A stretch of 34,594 nucleotides of DNA from contig CAZTTH010000038.1 in NCBI GenBank assembly GCA_964615975.1, positions 1 to 34,594 of the forward strand. Reading direction: 5' to 3'. Below are positions 16,851 through 24,841 of the stretch, in pieces (the stretch's first letter is position 1; each line of letters opens with the position of its first letter). The position numbers were made by a program, and so were the translations under genes. The notes beneath the pieces are model-generated. The model saw only the letters and a program-made list of their open reading frames with translations. It was not told the DNA's origin and searched no databases. Source of the stretch: CAZTTH01 sp964615975 (GTDB lineage Bacteria; Verrucomicrobiota; Lentisphaeria; JABSQK01; JAJFLO01).

Positions 16851-18116
16851 ATGATACCCTTTCTTCTCTGTATCATAGGTATCCTTGCGATCATTGGTAC
16901 ACCTTTGTTCATTGTGATGGGTTTATCTTCATTATTAAATCATTGGCATACAAAAATTGATTTTCAGGCGATCATAATCAACTTTTACCAACTCGCTAAT
17001 GTCCCATTACTACAAACCCTGCCACTTTTTGCGTTTGCCGGTTATTTATTGGCATACAGCGGAGCTCCACAGCGTTTACTGCGTTTATCAAATGCAATAT
17101 TAGGTTGGATGCCTGGCGGATTGGCAATCGTGACCATCATTCTCAGCTCAATTATGACCGCGTTAACCGGCGCTTCGGGTGTAACGATTGTAGCCATCGG
17201 TGGATTATTGCTCCCGCTGCTGATTAAAGAAAATTATGGGGAACGATTTAGTTTAGGAATAGTCATCGCGGGAGGAAGTTTAGGTGTTTTGTTTCCGCCA
17301 AGTCTGCCAGTCATCCTCTATGGGGTGATATCTGAAACCAGTATTGATGACCTATATCGAGCCGGGATAATTCCGGGGTTATTAATCATATTAATTCTTA
17401 TCTGTTATAGTGTGTGTTACGGAATACATAAACGTATTATCAGGCAGCGATTTTCATGGAAAGAATTGGCTTCAGCATTATGGGAAGCTAAGTGGGAATG
17501 GCCGATGCCAATTTTGGTCATGGCAGGGATATATAGTGGAAAATTTGCGATCAGCGAAGCAGCTGTCATCACTACGGCGTATGTTTTTTTTGTTGAGTTG
17601 GTTATTACCCGAGATATCAAATTAAGTCAAATGGGTAAAATCGCGCGTAATTGTTCGATTTTGGTTGGAGGGATATTAATCATCATGGGTATGACATTTG
17701 CTGTTACAAACTACATGATTGATGAAAATGTCCCCACTAAATTGCTTAAATACTTCAGTGATCGTAGTACCAACAAATATGTTTTCCTGATTTTTTTTAA
17801 TGTTTTTCTGCTTATAATTGGTTGTATGATCGAAATCTATGCTGCGATTGTATTGATCGTGCCGTTGCTGACTCCCATAGCCATGAATTACGGTATTGAC
17901 CCAGTTCATCTGGGAGTAATGTTTCTTACTAATTTAGGAATCGGTTATCTTGCGCCTCCTGTTGGCTTGAACCTTTTTATCGCAAGTCTGTGTTTTCGCA
18001 TCCCGGTCATCAAGTTATACTCTGCTACAATCCCATTTTTCATTTGTCTGATCATTGCCCTTATTCTTATCACATACATACCGCATTTAAGTTTGATGTT
18101 CGTGACAGGAAATTAA
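16851..18116 (+). CDS. dctM: TRAP transporter large membrane subunit (DctM)
   Basis: 421 aa, the usual length, with about 12 hydrophobic segments. Family signatures are clear: ALTGASGVTIVAIGGLLLPLL and GGSLGVLFPPSLPVILYGV form the first hairpin-type ion/substrate site. In the second half, LTNLGIGYLAPPVGLNLFIAS is the matching site. It belongs to the ion-transporter superfamily that drives solute uptake with a Na+ gradient through an elevator mechanism. It is packed directly against dctQ (2 nt) and the next gene (3 nt), so one transcript is expected. Confidence 0.92.
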   Translation: MIPFLLCIIGILAIIGTPLFIVMGLSSLLNHWHTKIDFQAIIINFYQLANVPLLQTLPLFAFAGYLLAYSGAPQRLLRLSNAILGWMPGGLAIVTIILSSIMTALTGASGVTIVAIGGLLLPLLIKENYGERFSLGIVIAGGSLGVLFPPSLPVILYGVISETSIDDLYRAGIIPGLLIILILICYSVCYGIHKRIIRQRFSWKELASALWEAKWEWPMPILVMAGIYSGKFAISEAAVITTAYVFFVELVITRDIKLSQMGKIARNCSILVGGILIIMGMTFAVTNYMIDENVPTKLLKYFSDRSTNKYVFLIFFNVFLLIIGCMIEIYAAIVLIVPLLTPIAMNYGIDPVHLGVMFLTNLGIGYLAPPVGLNLFIASLCFRIPVIKLYSATIPFFICLIIALILITYIPHLSLMFVTGN

Positions 18117-18119
18117 TAC

Positions 18120-19664
18120 ATGAAAGTTGTTACCGGCATTACGATGCAAGCCCTGGATCGTCAAATGATTGCCCAAGGGATCAGTGGTGAGACTTTGATG
18201 GAACGAGCTGGTCAGGGCGCTGTTCATGACATCCTCTCATTTGTCCGTAAATTACCGAATCATCAAAGCCGAAGCATATTGATTTTAGCTGGAAAAGGAA
18301 ACAATGGCGGTGATGGTTATGTAATTGCCAGGTATTTGGCTGAAAAAATTAATTTTTCCATCAGTATTTTTTCAATCTGTGAGCACACTGAATTGAAGGG
18401 ATATGCATATCGCAATGCGATTCGTTTACCTGCCAAGGTAAAATTGATATGGGGAAATCTTATTCCCGATGACTGTTGGCATGATGGTACGGTAGTAATC
18501 GATTGTTTGTTGGGAATTGGCGCAACAGGACCGGTAAGAGAACCAATCTTATCTATCATCAAACAGGTTAATGACCGTCGTGTTCCGGTGATCGCCATTG
18601 ATGTACCATCTGGAATTGACAGCAATACAGGTGAAGTAATCACAACCGCCATTCGAGCGGATATGACCATAACCATGGGATTACCCAAAATTGGTTTATT
18701 CGAACCATCTGGCCTGGATCGGCGTGGCACATTGCGCTGCGTAGATTTGCAAATTCCCGAAATGCTACTCAACAATCTAGAATCATGTTTTGATGCTGTT
18801 TTCAAGGAAGATATTCGTTCTTTTCTTACTCCGTTGCCGATGGAATGGCATAAGGGAAACATGGGGCGAATATCAATTGTTGGTGGCTCACGATGGTATC
18901 CAGGTGCTCCCATATTGTCTGGTGGAGCCGCGATTCGCTCGGGAGGTGGTTTGGTAACTATCGCTTATCCAGGATCAATCAGCGCGTTGATGCAATCCCC
19001 GATCAAAGCGTTGATCCTTCATCCAATGGACGACCACAATCACGGATATCATTGTATGGATGGGATAAATCGAGAATGGCTGCATTTAATTGAGAGACAA
19101 GATACCATAGCCGCAGGGCCTGGAATGGGTTATGAGAAAAAAACGATGGAATTGGTTAAGTTTTTGGTGGAAAGTGCATCCAAACTGATATTAGACGCGG
19201 ATGCATTGAAGGTTTTTGAGTATTTCCCCAACATTTTACCTGGTGGACATACTGTCATATTGACCCCGCATCCCGGGGAAATGAAGCGATTGATCGTTGC
19301 AAATTCATTTTCCGAAGTACTTAAATTTAATCGCCGCGATCAGGCGCGTTATGTTGCCGAAAAACTCCAGGTTTACATTGTTTTGAAAGGAGCCGCGACG
19401 GTCATCGCAGATCCTTATGGCAATGTGGCTGTAAATTCAACAGGAACTCCAGCCTTGGCGACAGGGGGAACTGGCGATGTCCTGACAGGTATGATTGCGG
19501 CGTTTCTTTGTCAGATATCCGATGTGTTTTCAGCATTAAAAAGCGCCGTTTTTCTCCATGGGTTGGCGGCTGAAATGGCACCATGGGGGATGAGAAATTT
19601 GATAGCGGATGATTTACTGGAATTAATTGGCCCGGCGATGTATGAAGTGTCTCCATTTTCATGA
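18120..19664 (+). CDS. nnr: Bifunctional NAD(P)HX epimerase / ADP-dependent NAD(P)HX dehydratase
   Basis: 514 aa fusion that repairs hydrated NADH/NADPH. The N-terminal YjeF_N half (about 1-220) has GKGNNGGDGYVIARYL, DCLLGIGATGPV and AIDVPSGIDSNTG, the epimerase part. The C-terminal carbohydrate-kinase-like half (about 225-510) has HKGNMGRISIVGGS, LDADALKV and ATGGTGDVLTG near residues 447-457, which holds the catalytic Asp of the dehydratase. The gene starts 3 nt after dctM, with which it probably shares a transcript; no functional link to the transporter is known. Confidence 0.93.
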   Translation: MKVVTGITMQALDRQMIAQGISGETLMERAGQGAVHDILSFVRKLPNHQSRSILILAGKGNNGGDGYVIARYLAEKINFSISIFSICEHTELKGYAYRNAIRLPAKVKLIWGNLIPDDCWHDGTVVIDCLLGIGATGPVREPILSIIKQVNDRRVPVIAIDVPSGIDSNTGEVITTAIRADMTITMGLPKIGLFEPSGLDRRGTLRCVDLQIPEMLLNNLESCFDAVFKEDIRSFLTPLPMEWHKGNMGRISIVGGSRWYPGAPILSGGAAIRSGGGLVTIAYPGSISALMQSPIKALILHPMDDHNHGYHCMDGINREWLHLIERQDTIAAGPGMGYEKKTMELVKFLVESASKLILDADALKVFEYFPNILPGGHTVILTPHPGEMKRLIVANSFSEVLKFNRRDQARYVAEKLQVYIVLKGAATVIADPYGNVAVNSTGTPALATGGTGDVLTGMIAAFLCQISDVFSALKSAVFLHGLAAEMAPWGMRNLIADDLLELIGPAMYEVSPFS

Positions 19665-19693
19665 CTATAAATTGGTGGAATTGATATCATATT

Positions 19694-20320
19694 ATGTTTA
19701 TTTCCAAACTCGGACAAAATACTACACTCTATCTTCTTTGGGTTTTCGTTACCATGTTTTCTATTTGTTTCCACGAGTTCTGTCATGCCTATGTCGCAAT
19801 GAAACAGGGGGATGATACTGCCGCGGAGGAAGGCCATCTGACTTTGAATCCTCTCAGGCAGATGGGAATAATATCCATCATCATGCTTTTATTGATTGGG
19901 ATCAGTTGGGGAGCGGTCCCGGTTAACTTGAATCGTTTGCGTCATCGTTATAGTTATGCCTTGGTTTCATTTGCCGGTCCAGCAGGCAATTTGATTCTAT
20001 TTATCGTTTTTGGAATCTTATATTGTTTGTTTGAAAATTATTTCATCGACACTTATGCACAAATGTTCTACTTGGGAGGGATTATAAACATGCTTCTATT
20101 TCTTTTCAACATGCTTCCGCTCCCCATTCTAGATGGATGGTCGGTATTTTCATATTTTTTCCCTCAACTTCGCCGCGTCAATGATGAGATGAAAAACGCC
20201 TTGACATTTGTTGTTTTTATCCTCTTTTTCATGACCCCACTAGCCAATGGATTGTTTAGCGCCGGACAGCATATTTTCAATCACTACATTACCCTGATTC
20301 ACTTTCTGCCATTGGGGTAA
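19694..20320 (+). CDS. Site-2-protease-like membrane metalloprotease (M50 family)
   Basis: 208 aa, about six membrane helices. The zinc motif HEFCH (H27, E28, H31) lies in the first part. The third ligand, D147, is in NMLPLPILDGW, the N-x2-P-x-P-x-LDG signature. AGPAGN at 94-99 is also typical of the small-size FtsL/YwhC-type M50B subgroup without a PDZ domain. Such enzymes cut membrane proteins within the bilayer; the substrate is unknown. It starts 29 nt after the Nnr gene, likely the last cistron of the operon. GGTGGAA is somewhat far (13 nt) from the ATG. Confidence 0.88.
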   Translation: MFISKLGQNTTLYLLWVFVTMFSICFHEFCHAYVAMKQGDDTAAEEGHLTLNPLRQMGIISIIMLLLIGISWGAVPVNLNRLRHRYSYALVSFAGPAGNLILFIVFGILYCLFENYFIDTYAQMFYLGGIINMLLFLFNMLPLPILDGWSVFSYFFPQLRRVNDEMKNALTFVVFILFFMTPLANGLFSAGQHIFNHYITLIHFLPLG

Positions 20321-20357
20321 AACCCTATGTCTGTATTGGCGAATATCATTATTGGTT

Positions 20358-20828
20358 TTAATGAATAAGGTTGTTAATCAATAAAAAAAGAAAGAGAAAT
20401 CCAGTGGCGGTTATCAGGTATGAAATCCGTTCACAGGTTATTGCCCAAGAGGGTATATCAAGAATTGATTCAAAGACATTGTTGCTCCTCTGACGGTGGG
20501 AATTGTAACCAAATATGACCATGATAATGTTTTTGATCATGAGAATCCAAGGGATGGTAAGATATGGATCTTTCACGATAAAATAAAACACAATTCCAAT
20601 TTCTATTATAAATATAAGAAATGCCACCGTGGTTAAGCGAAGAAATCTTTCGACAAAACGTGAACTGGATTCATTGGTTATTGCTTCTTCTCCGCTTACA
20701 TAATTCGCGGCATCCTGTAAAATGGATTTGGGCGCTTCTTTTACCAAATCGTAAGCTGGATTCCCAGTGAACACAATTTTAAATGAGTAAATGACGACCA
20801 ACCAGGTTAATATACTCAGAAATAGCAT
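20358..20828 (-). CDS. Unrecognised four-helix membrane protein
   Basis: 156 aa. Hydrophobic segments at about residues 1-21, 67-88, 92-109 and 135-153, with a polar, partly acidic loop at 22-65 containing VKEAPKSILQDAANYVSGEEA. I do not recognise a family. It has a clear ribosome-binding site (AAGGAG, 12 nt before the ATG on the minus strand), supporting a real gene and this start. It is convergent with the M50 protease gene, with only 37 nt between stops. No function is proposed. Confidence 0.65.
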   Translation of the reverse strand: MLFLSILTWLVVIYSFKIVFTGNPAYDLVKEAPKSILQDAANYVSGEEAITNESSSRFVERFLRLTTVAFLIFIIEIGIVFYFIVKDPYLTIPWILMIKNIIMVIFGYNSHRQRSNNVFESILDIPSWAITCERISYLITATGFLFLFLLINNLIH

Positions 20829-21023
20829 TGAATTTATAATCTCCTTATTATCTTATGATGCAATTGGACTTATAATTTTGTGGATAGGTTTGATAAATTA
20901 AGTGCAACTATCATTATATCGGGCTTGGTCGGCGGTTGTCAAGCACAATTAATCATATCCATTCTGATAATTCATAAGGCTTTAGCTTGATAGAAGCAGG
21001 ACGACAAATTCGGTTTAAATTAT

Positions 21024-21100
21024 GGGCGGTTAGCTCAGTTGGTTAGAGCGTCTGGTTTACACCCAGGAGGTCACAGGTTCGAGCCCTGTACCGCCCACCA
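21024..21100 (+). tRNA. tRNA-Val (anticodon TAC)
   Basis: 77 nt with encoded CCA. Acceptor stem GGGCGGT/ACCGCCC is perfect. The D-loop contains AGTTGGTTAGA, the anticodon stem TCTGG/CCAGG flanks loop TTTACAC giving anticodon TAC, and the T-arm contains the GGTTCGAGCC core. It decodes GTA and other GTN valine codons. It lies alone, about 240 bp upstream of cysE. Confidence 0.95.
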
Positions 21101-21341
21101 TGGAAATCATAATTAGGATATATACTCCTAAAATAATCATATCGAAACGATTATTCTAAAACGGGTATGTTGTTATTTAGTATCAGGTTACATTTTGAAA
21201 TAACTTATCAAGCTGACAATGTCATTCAGGAACAACAAAAGCAAGTTTCTGATTGGGAAATGTTTACAATTTTACCTAAATATAATTGCTTATGGTAAAC
21301 TTGGCCGGATTAATCATGACCATACAATTGAGAAATATAGA

Positions 21342-22142
21342 ATGACGACACCAACAAGTGAAATAATTTGGGATTCAATTCGTAGCGAAGCTTCGATCGA
21401 AGCGGAAAAAGAACCACTCTTGGCCAGTTTCCTACATGCCAGCATATTAAACCACAACACCTTGGAAAATGCGTTGGCATTCCTACTCGCAACCAAACTG
21501 GCCAGCCCGACCTTACAACCCATAACCATGATGGAATTAATTAGCCAAACCCTAGAAAATGATGCAAGTATAAGATCTGCCTTACGAGCTGATTTACAGG
21601 CGGTGATTGATCGAGATCCAGCTTGCCGATGCTATTCTACTCCACTTCTCTATTTTAAGGGGTTTCAGGCATTACAATCATATCGTGTCGGGCATCATCT
21701 ATGGCAACACGGACGTAATTTTTTAGCATTGGCGATACAAAATCGCGTTTCAGAAGTCTTCGCTGTTGATATTCATCCCGCCGCCCGTATCGGAAAGGGA
21801 ATATTAATGGATCATGCGACCGGCATTGTGATTGGAGAAACTGCTGTGGTAGGAGATAATGTTTCCATTCTTCATGATGTTACCCTTGGGGGGACGGGCA
21901 AGGAAAAAGGCGATCGTCATCCAAAAATTGGAGAGGGGGTTTTAATCAGTGCCAGTGCAATTATTCTGGGTAATGTGAATATTGGTGATGGTGCTAAAAT
22001 CGGCGCGGGCAGTGTTGTCCTGATGGATATTCCGCCACATTGTACCGCGGTTGGGGTGCCTGCGCGTGTCATCGGTCATCCCCATTCTTCTTCCCCTGCC
22101 TTGGATATGGATCATAAATTAAGAGATGATGAGGATGAGTGA
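21342..22142 (+). CDS. cysE: Serine O-acetyltransferase
   Basis: 266-267 aa. Makes O-acetylserine from serine and acetyl-CoA, the committed step of cysteine synthesis. The N-terminal helical domain (about 1-140: WDSIRSEASIEAEKEPLLASFLHASIL, ALRADLQAVIDRDPACRCYSTPLLYFKGFQAL) and the C-terminal left-handed beta-helix of hexapeptide repeats (AARIGKGILMDHATGIVIGETAVVGD, LGGTGKEKGDRHPKIGEGV) are both clear. Catalytic Asp and His lie in SEVFAVDIHPAARIG and DHATG. Start choice: the frame opens at 21219, but the ATG at 21342 gives the family length (E. coli 273 aa) and the first conserved residues. No cysK follows. Confidence 0.93.
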   Translation: MTTPTSEIIWDSIRSEASIEAEKEPLLASFLHASILNHNTLENALAFLLATKLASPTLQPITMMELISQTLENDASIRSALRADLQAVIDRDPACRCYSTPLLYFKGFQALQSYRVGHHLWQHGRNFLALAIQNRVSEVFAVDIHPAARIGKGILMDHATGIVIGETAVVGDNVSILHDVTLGGTGKEKGDRHPKIGEGVLISASAIILGNVNIGDGAKIGAGSVVLMDIPPHCTAVGVPARVIGHPHSSSPALDMDHKLRDDEDE

Positions 22143-22684
22143 ATATGAATTATCGCAAACGAAGTTCTGTGTTCTGGACAATAAAAATGATGTGAGAGGT
22201 TAAATCTAGGCCTGCTAAAGAATATATGCGTAGAAATGCATAATTAACCTCGAAGTAAAAATCCAGGCAACGTTGTAAAATTCGCTCCCTAGCCGCGAAT
22301 GAATCCCAGAAAAGTGATCGNNNNNNNNNNNNNNNNNNNNNNNNNNNNNNNNNNNNNNNNNNNNNNNNNNNNNNNNNNNNNNNNNNNNNNNNNNNNNNNN
22401 NNNNNNNNNNNNNNNNNNNNGGCAACGTTGTAAAATTCGCTCCCTAGCCGCGAATGAATCCCAGAAAAGTGATCGTATTCAATCTTGAAGCACTATCCTA
22501 AAAAAATTGGCGATTCCAGATCATTTATTCATCTCAATTCTAATTTCATTTAAACGCATATCTCTCAAGAAGATAGCCCCAATGTTGATTATTTTTTAGC
22601 TGTGATGAGCGATTATTTAATATAAAAAATCAAAATGACTAAAATAGCATAATCTGTATTCTTTTGATCCCCTGAAGATAACTC
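22143..22684. other. Intergenic region containing the assembly gap
   Basis: No supportable gene. A minus-strand open frame runs through the Ns, but with the gap closed it meets a stop (TGA) two codons upstream of the first known residue and has no start. AT-rich sequence after the gap must hold the promoter for the next gene, but nothing convincing is visible. Confidence 0.6.
22266..22475. repeat. 100-N scaffold gap flanked by an exact 55-bp direct duplication
   Basis: Bases 22266-22320 (starting GGCAACGTTG, ending AAGTGATCG) are repeated without change at 22421-22475, directly on each side of 100 N. The exact abutment suggests two contigs with a 55-bp overlap that were joined with a default gap instead of being merged. 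Confidence 0.9.
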
Positions 22685-23668
22685 ATGATAAAGTCTTCAA
22701 ATCTTTTACGACCGACACATAAAAAGTTAACCATACTGGCGTTAATTATTGTGTCAGTATTAGTGTATGGTCAGGATACACCACCTATTGGTTCACAATA
22801 TGCACCGTGTTCATTCAATAATATTGATTCCTTCTATGTCTTTGGGCCAGACGCGTCGCGGAGCGATGGAAGAGATGATAATATGCAGGTTTTGTTTTTT
22901 CGCTTTCCGCAAACGACTACCACTCAGATCCAGTTATTTCTATTTGACCCAGGAATAAGCGGCAAGTTAGACAGAAGTATTGAAAAGAAAAAGATTCCTA
23001 CAATGACTCGTTTTGCGCTATATGGCGGAGCGGGAGCCTATTCGGATAAATTATCACAGGATGCGATACCATTTGGCAGGCATCCTGGACGTTTATTGGA
23101 AAGCAAGGTATTTAATCAAGAGTACCCTGATGAATGGGTCATGTTAGGAAAATTTGACGCACCAAAAGGAGAAGCATGGGAAGGCTTTATTTATTTTAAA
23201 TTGGTTGTAGAAGCATATCAGGGAGATTTAGGTAATTCCTTTAAGGTCGCTTCAGATTCGGGAACCGGTGAAATTTTTGGATTTAACAATACCATTAGGC
23301 TTAATAATATACCTGGATCAACAATGCCATTTATTGTCGAAGTTCCGGATCAGATATCTGAGATTTATGAAAAAAATTATGATATGGATGCGGGCAATCG
23401 GCCATATTTTCTGACTAAGGATCAAAGGATTAAGTTAAGACCGGCACGCAATGGCCGATGGATACGCAATGAGATATACATTGGAAACTCGGATTCAATT
23501 CGGTATTTTCGCTATGAAATAGTCAGAGGCTCTGCAATTGATGAAAATGTGGGAGTGGCATTCACTGATAAAAAGGGCAATCCATTAAAAATGTTTTTTA
23601 CTGAAAAGCCGGTATCCGATCTGGAGATAACCCCAACTACCAAAGTACAGTTACCGCCACCGATATGA
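22685..23668 (+). CDS. Exported protein of unknown function
   Basis: 327 aa. Signal peptide: basic N-terminus, hydrophobic 15-27 (LTILALIIVSVLVYG), probable cleavage before Gln-Asp. The mature part looks beta-rich with recurring aromatic and acidic patterns (FYVFGPDASRSDGRDDNMQVLFF, QLFLFDPG, TRFALYGGAGAYSD, PDEWVMLGKFDAPKGEAWEGFIYFKL). I do not recognise a named family; it resembles cell-envelope beta-sandwich proteins of marine FCB-type bacteria. The protein ends abruptly in a proline run (VQLPPPI), while coding-like sequence continues in another frame just downstream. The gene may therefore be truncated by a frameshift. Confidence 0.7.
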   Translation: MIKSSNLLRPTHKKLTILALIIVSVLVYGQDTPPIGSQYAPCSFNNIDSFYVFGPDASRSDGRDDNMQVLFFRFPQTTTTQIQLFLFDPGISGKLDRSIEKKKIPTMTRFALYGGAGAYSDKLSQDAIPFGRHPGRLLESKVFNQEYPDEWVMLGKFDAPKGEAWEGFIYFKLVVEAYQGDLGNSFKVASDSGTGEIFGFNNTIRLNNIPGSTMPFIVEVPDQISEIYEKNYDMDAGNRPYFLTKDQRIKLRPARNGRWIRNEIYIGNSDSIRYFRYEIVRGSAIDENVGVAFTDKKGNPLKMFFTEKPVSDLEITPTTKVQLPPPI

Positions 23669-23675
23669 TCTTTGG

Positions 23676-23918
23676 ATGAAGGTGAATCACTCACCCGCAT
23701 TCTATGCGACTCCAAGAAAAAGTATCTATTGAGAAATTGTTGTCTTTACTTGGGAAATTCCCATTGAAATTTTCCACAATAATGTCAGGAGCTCGACTCA
23801 AGTAAAATTAAGGGTAAAAAATGGCGTCTTGCACCATTATAAGTATAATATTCCCAAGGAAATCGTTGTAATTAGGATTGAAGTGGATGCGGTAGAAATT
23901 AGAGATGTCCGTTATTAG
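23676..23918 (+). pseudogene. Possible decayed 3' part of the preceding gene
   Basis: This frame reads as protein for 80 codons with a single TGA at 23730-23732: MKVNHSPAFYATPRKSIY, stop, EIVVFTWEIPIEIFHNNV, then SSTQVKLRVKNGVL and a final IPKEIVVIRIEVDAVEIRDVRY before TAG. It is also open upstream past the end of the preceding gene. The alternating hydrophobic pattern suggests a beta-domain. The best guess is a C-terminal domain separated from the 327-aa protein by one frameshift and one nonsense change. A sequencing error is possible. Confidence 0.35.
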
Positions 23919-24047
23919 GTACTGTTATAAACTGATTTATTAAAAACTCAGACGAATGAAGAGAAGAGAAATCCCTTACATTAGTTCAATTACCTTTCTG
24001 CAATATAAGCTGTATAACACCATTAGATTATAACGACCTGCGGTTAA

Positions 24048-24082
24048 TGATTATGATCGCATTGCTTGGGATATCATAATCA
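24048..24082. terminator. 10-bp inverted repeat between convergent genes
   Basis: TGATTATGAT and ATCATAATCA are exact reverse complements around a 15-nt loop. It lies between the exported-protein gene (+) and the PagL-like gene (-), so a bidirectional terminator is plausible, but there is no T-run. Confidence 0.4.
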
Positions 24083-24133
24083 GGTATCAGTCATAATATG
24101 GTTCTATTAAAGATTTATTCTTTGGAGAGGACT

Positions 24134-24691
24134 TTAATATGAATACCCCAGTTCAAATGCGTTAAGATTTAAACCAGGATTCCGCTCTGAGAGTCTGGCA
24201 TTTGACATATGTTGAAAGCGGTAACCTAATTCAAGGTGTTTTCCACATCGAATCGATAAGCCCAGATAGCTGGTAAATTGAATCCGACTACCGAAGCTGT
24301 AATCGCCAAAATTCTTATCTTCAAGCAAAGTCGGACTACTGCCCACATTGATTGAAACCGCACTGCCATGGCGATGAAAAGTAAAACATGGACCGGTTGT
24401 AATGACAATTTTTTCTTCATCATTTCCCGATAATAAACCCATGGTTGTAGATAATCCCGTTTGGATTTCCCAATGTGATGTAATTTCCCAAGTCAAGGGA
24501 AGCGATAGATTATAATAAGTTTCATATTGGTTGAAATTCCGATTCGACTTATTACCTGTATACCCAACACGAAAACCTAATGTTTGAGATGAATCAGAAG
24601 CAGCATTGGTCATCGTCGCATAACACAATATTATAGCTATCAATATTTGAACTTGAGACAAAAGTTTGCGATTGAATGTATGCGCGATCAT
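24134..24691 (-). CDS. PagL-like lipid A 3-O-deacylase (acyloxyacyl hydrolase)
   Basis: 185 aa, the length of PagL. A signal peptide is visible (hydrophobic 14-25, cleavage probably after TNA at 30). The mature part has alternating residues of an 8-strand outer-membrane barrel and ends in an aromatic residue (FELGYSY), as barrel proteins usually do. The segment LGYRFQHMSNARLSERNPGLN carries the His-x-Ser-Asn and NPG.N motifs of the family; H161 and S163 match the catalytic His and Ser of PagL. The Glu of the triad is not clearly placed (E180 is a candidate). Such enzymes remove the 3-O acyl chain of lipid A in the outer membrane. Confidence 0.7.
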   Translation of the reverse strand: MIAHTFNRKLLSQVQILIAIILCYATMTNAASDSSQTLGFRVGYTGNKSNRNFNQYETYYNLSLPLTWEITSHWEIQTGLSTTMGLLSGNDEEKIVITTGPCFTFHRHGSAVSINVGSSPTLLEDKNFGDYSFGSRIQFTSYLGLSIRCGKHLELGYRFQHMSNARLSERNPGLNLNAFELGYSY

Positions 24692-24841
24692 ATCGACTCA
24701 TGTGATGGATTATTTTAGTTAAGTTAGATGATCATGTTTATCCTATATGGGATATATCATAACACGTTTGGTTAACAATACCTATGTATTTAAAGTGTGT
24801 ATCATGGTTTAGGAGTCGGTAAAAAATTATGAGAAACATCG

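Noticed and set aside
18317..18913. 198-codon minus-strand frame opposite the Nnr gene
   Set aside because: Shadow of the epimerase/dehydratase coding frame, with no family features.
22150..22425. Minus-strand open frame through the N gap
   Set aside because: More than a third of it is N. If the 55-bp duplicates are merged, a stop lies two codons upstream and there is no start codon.
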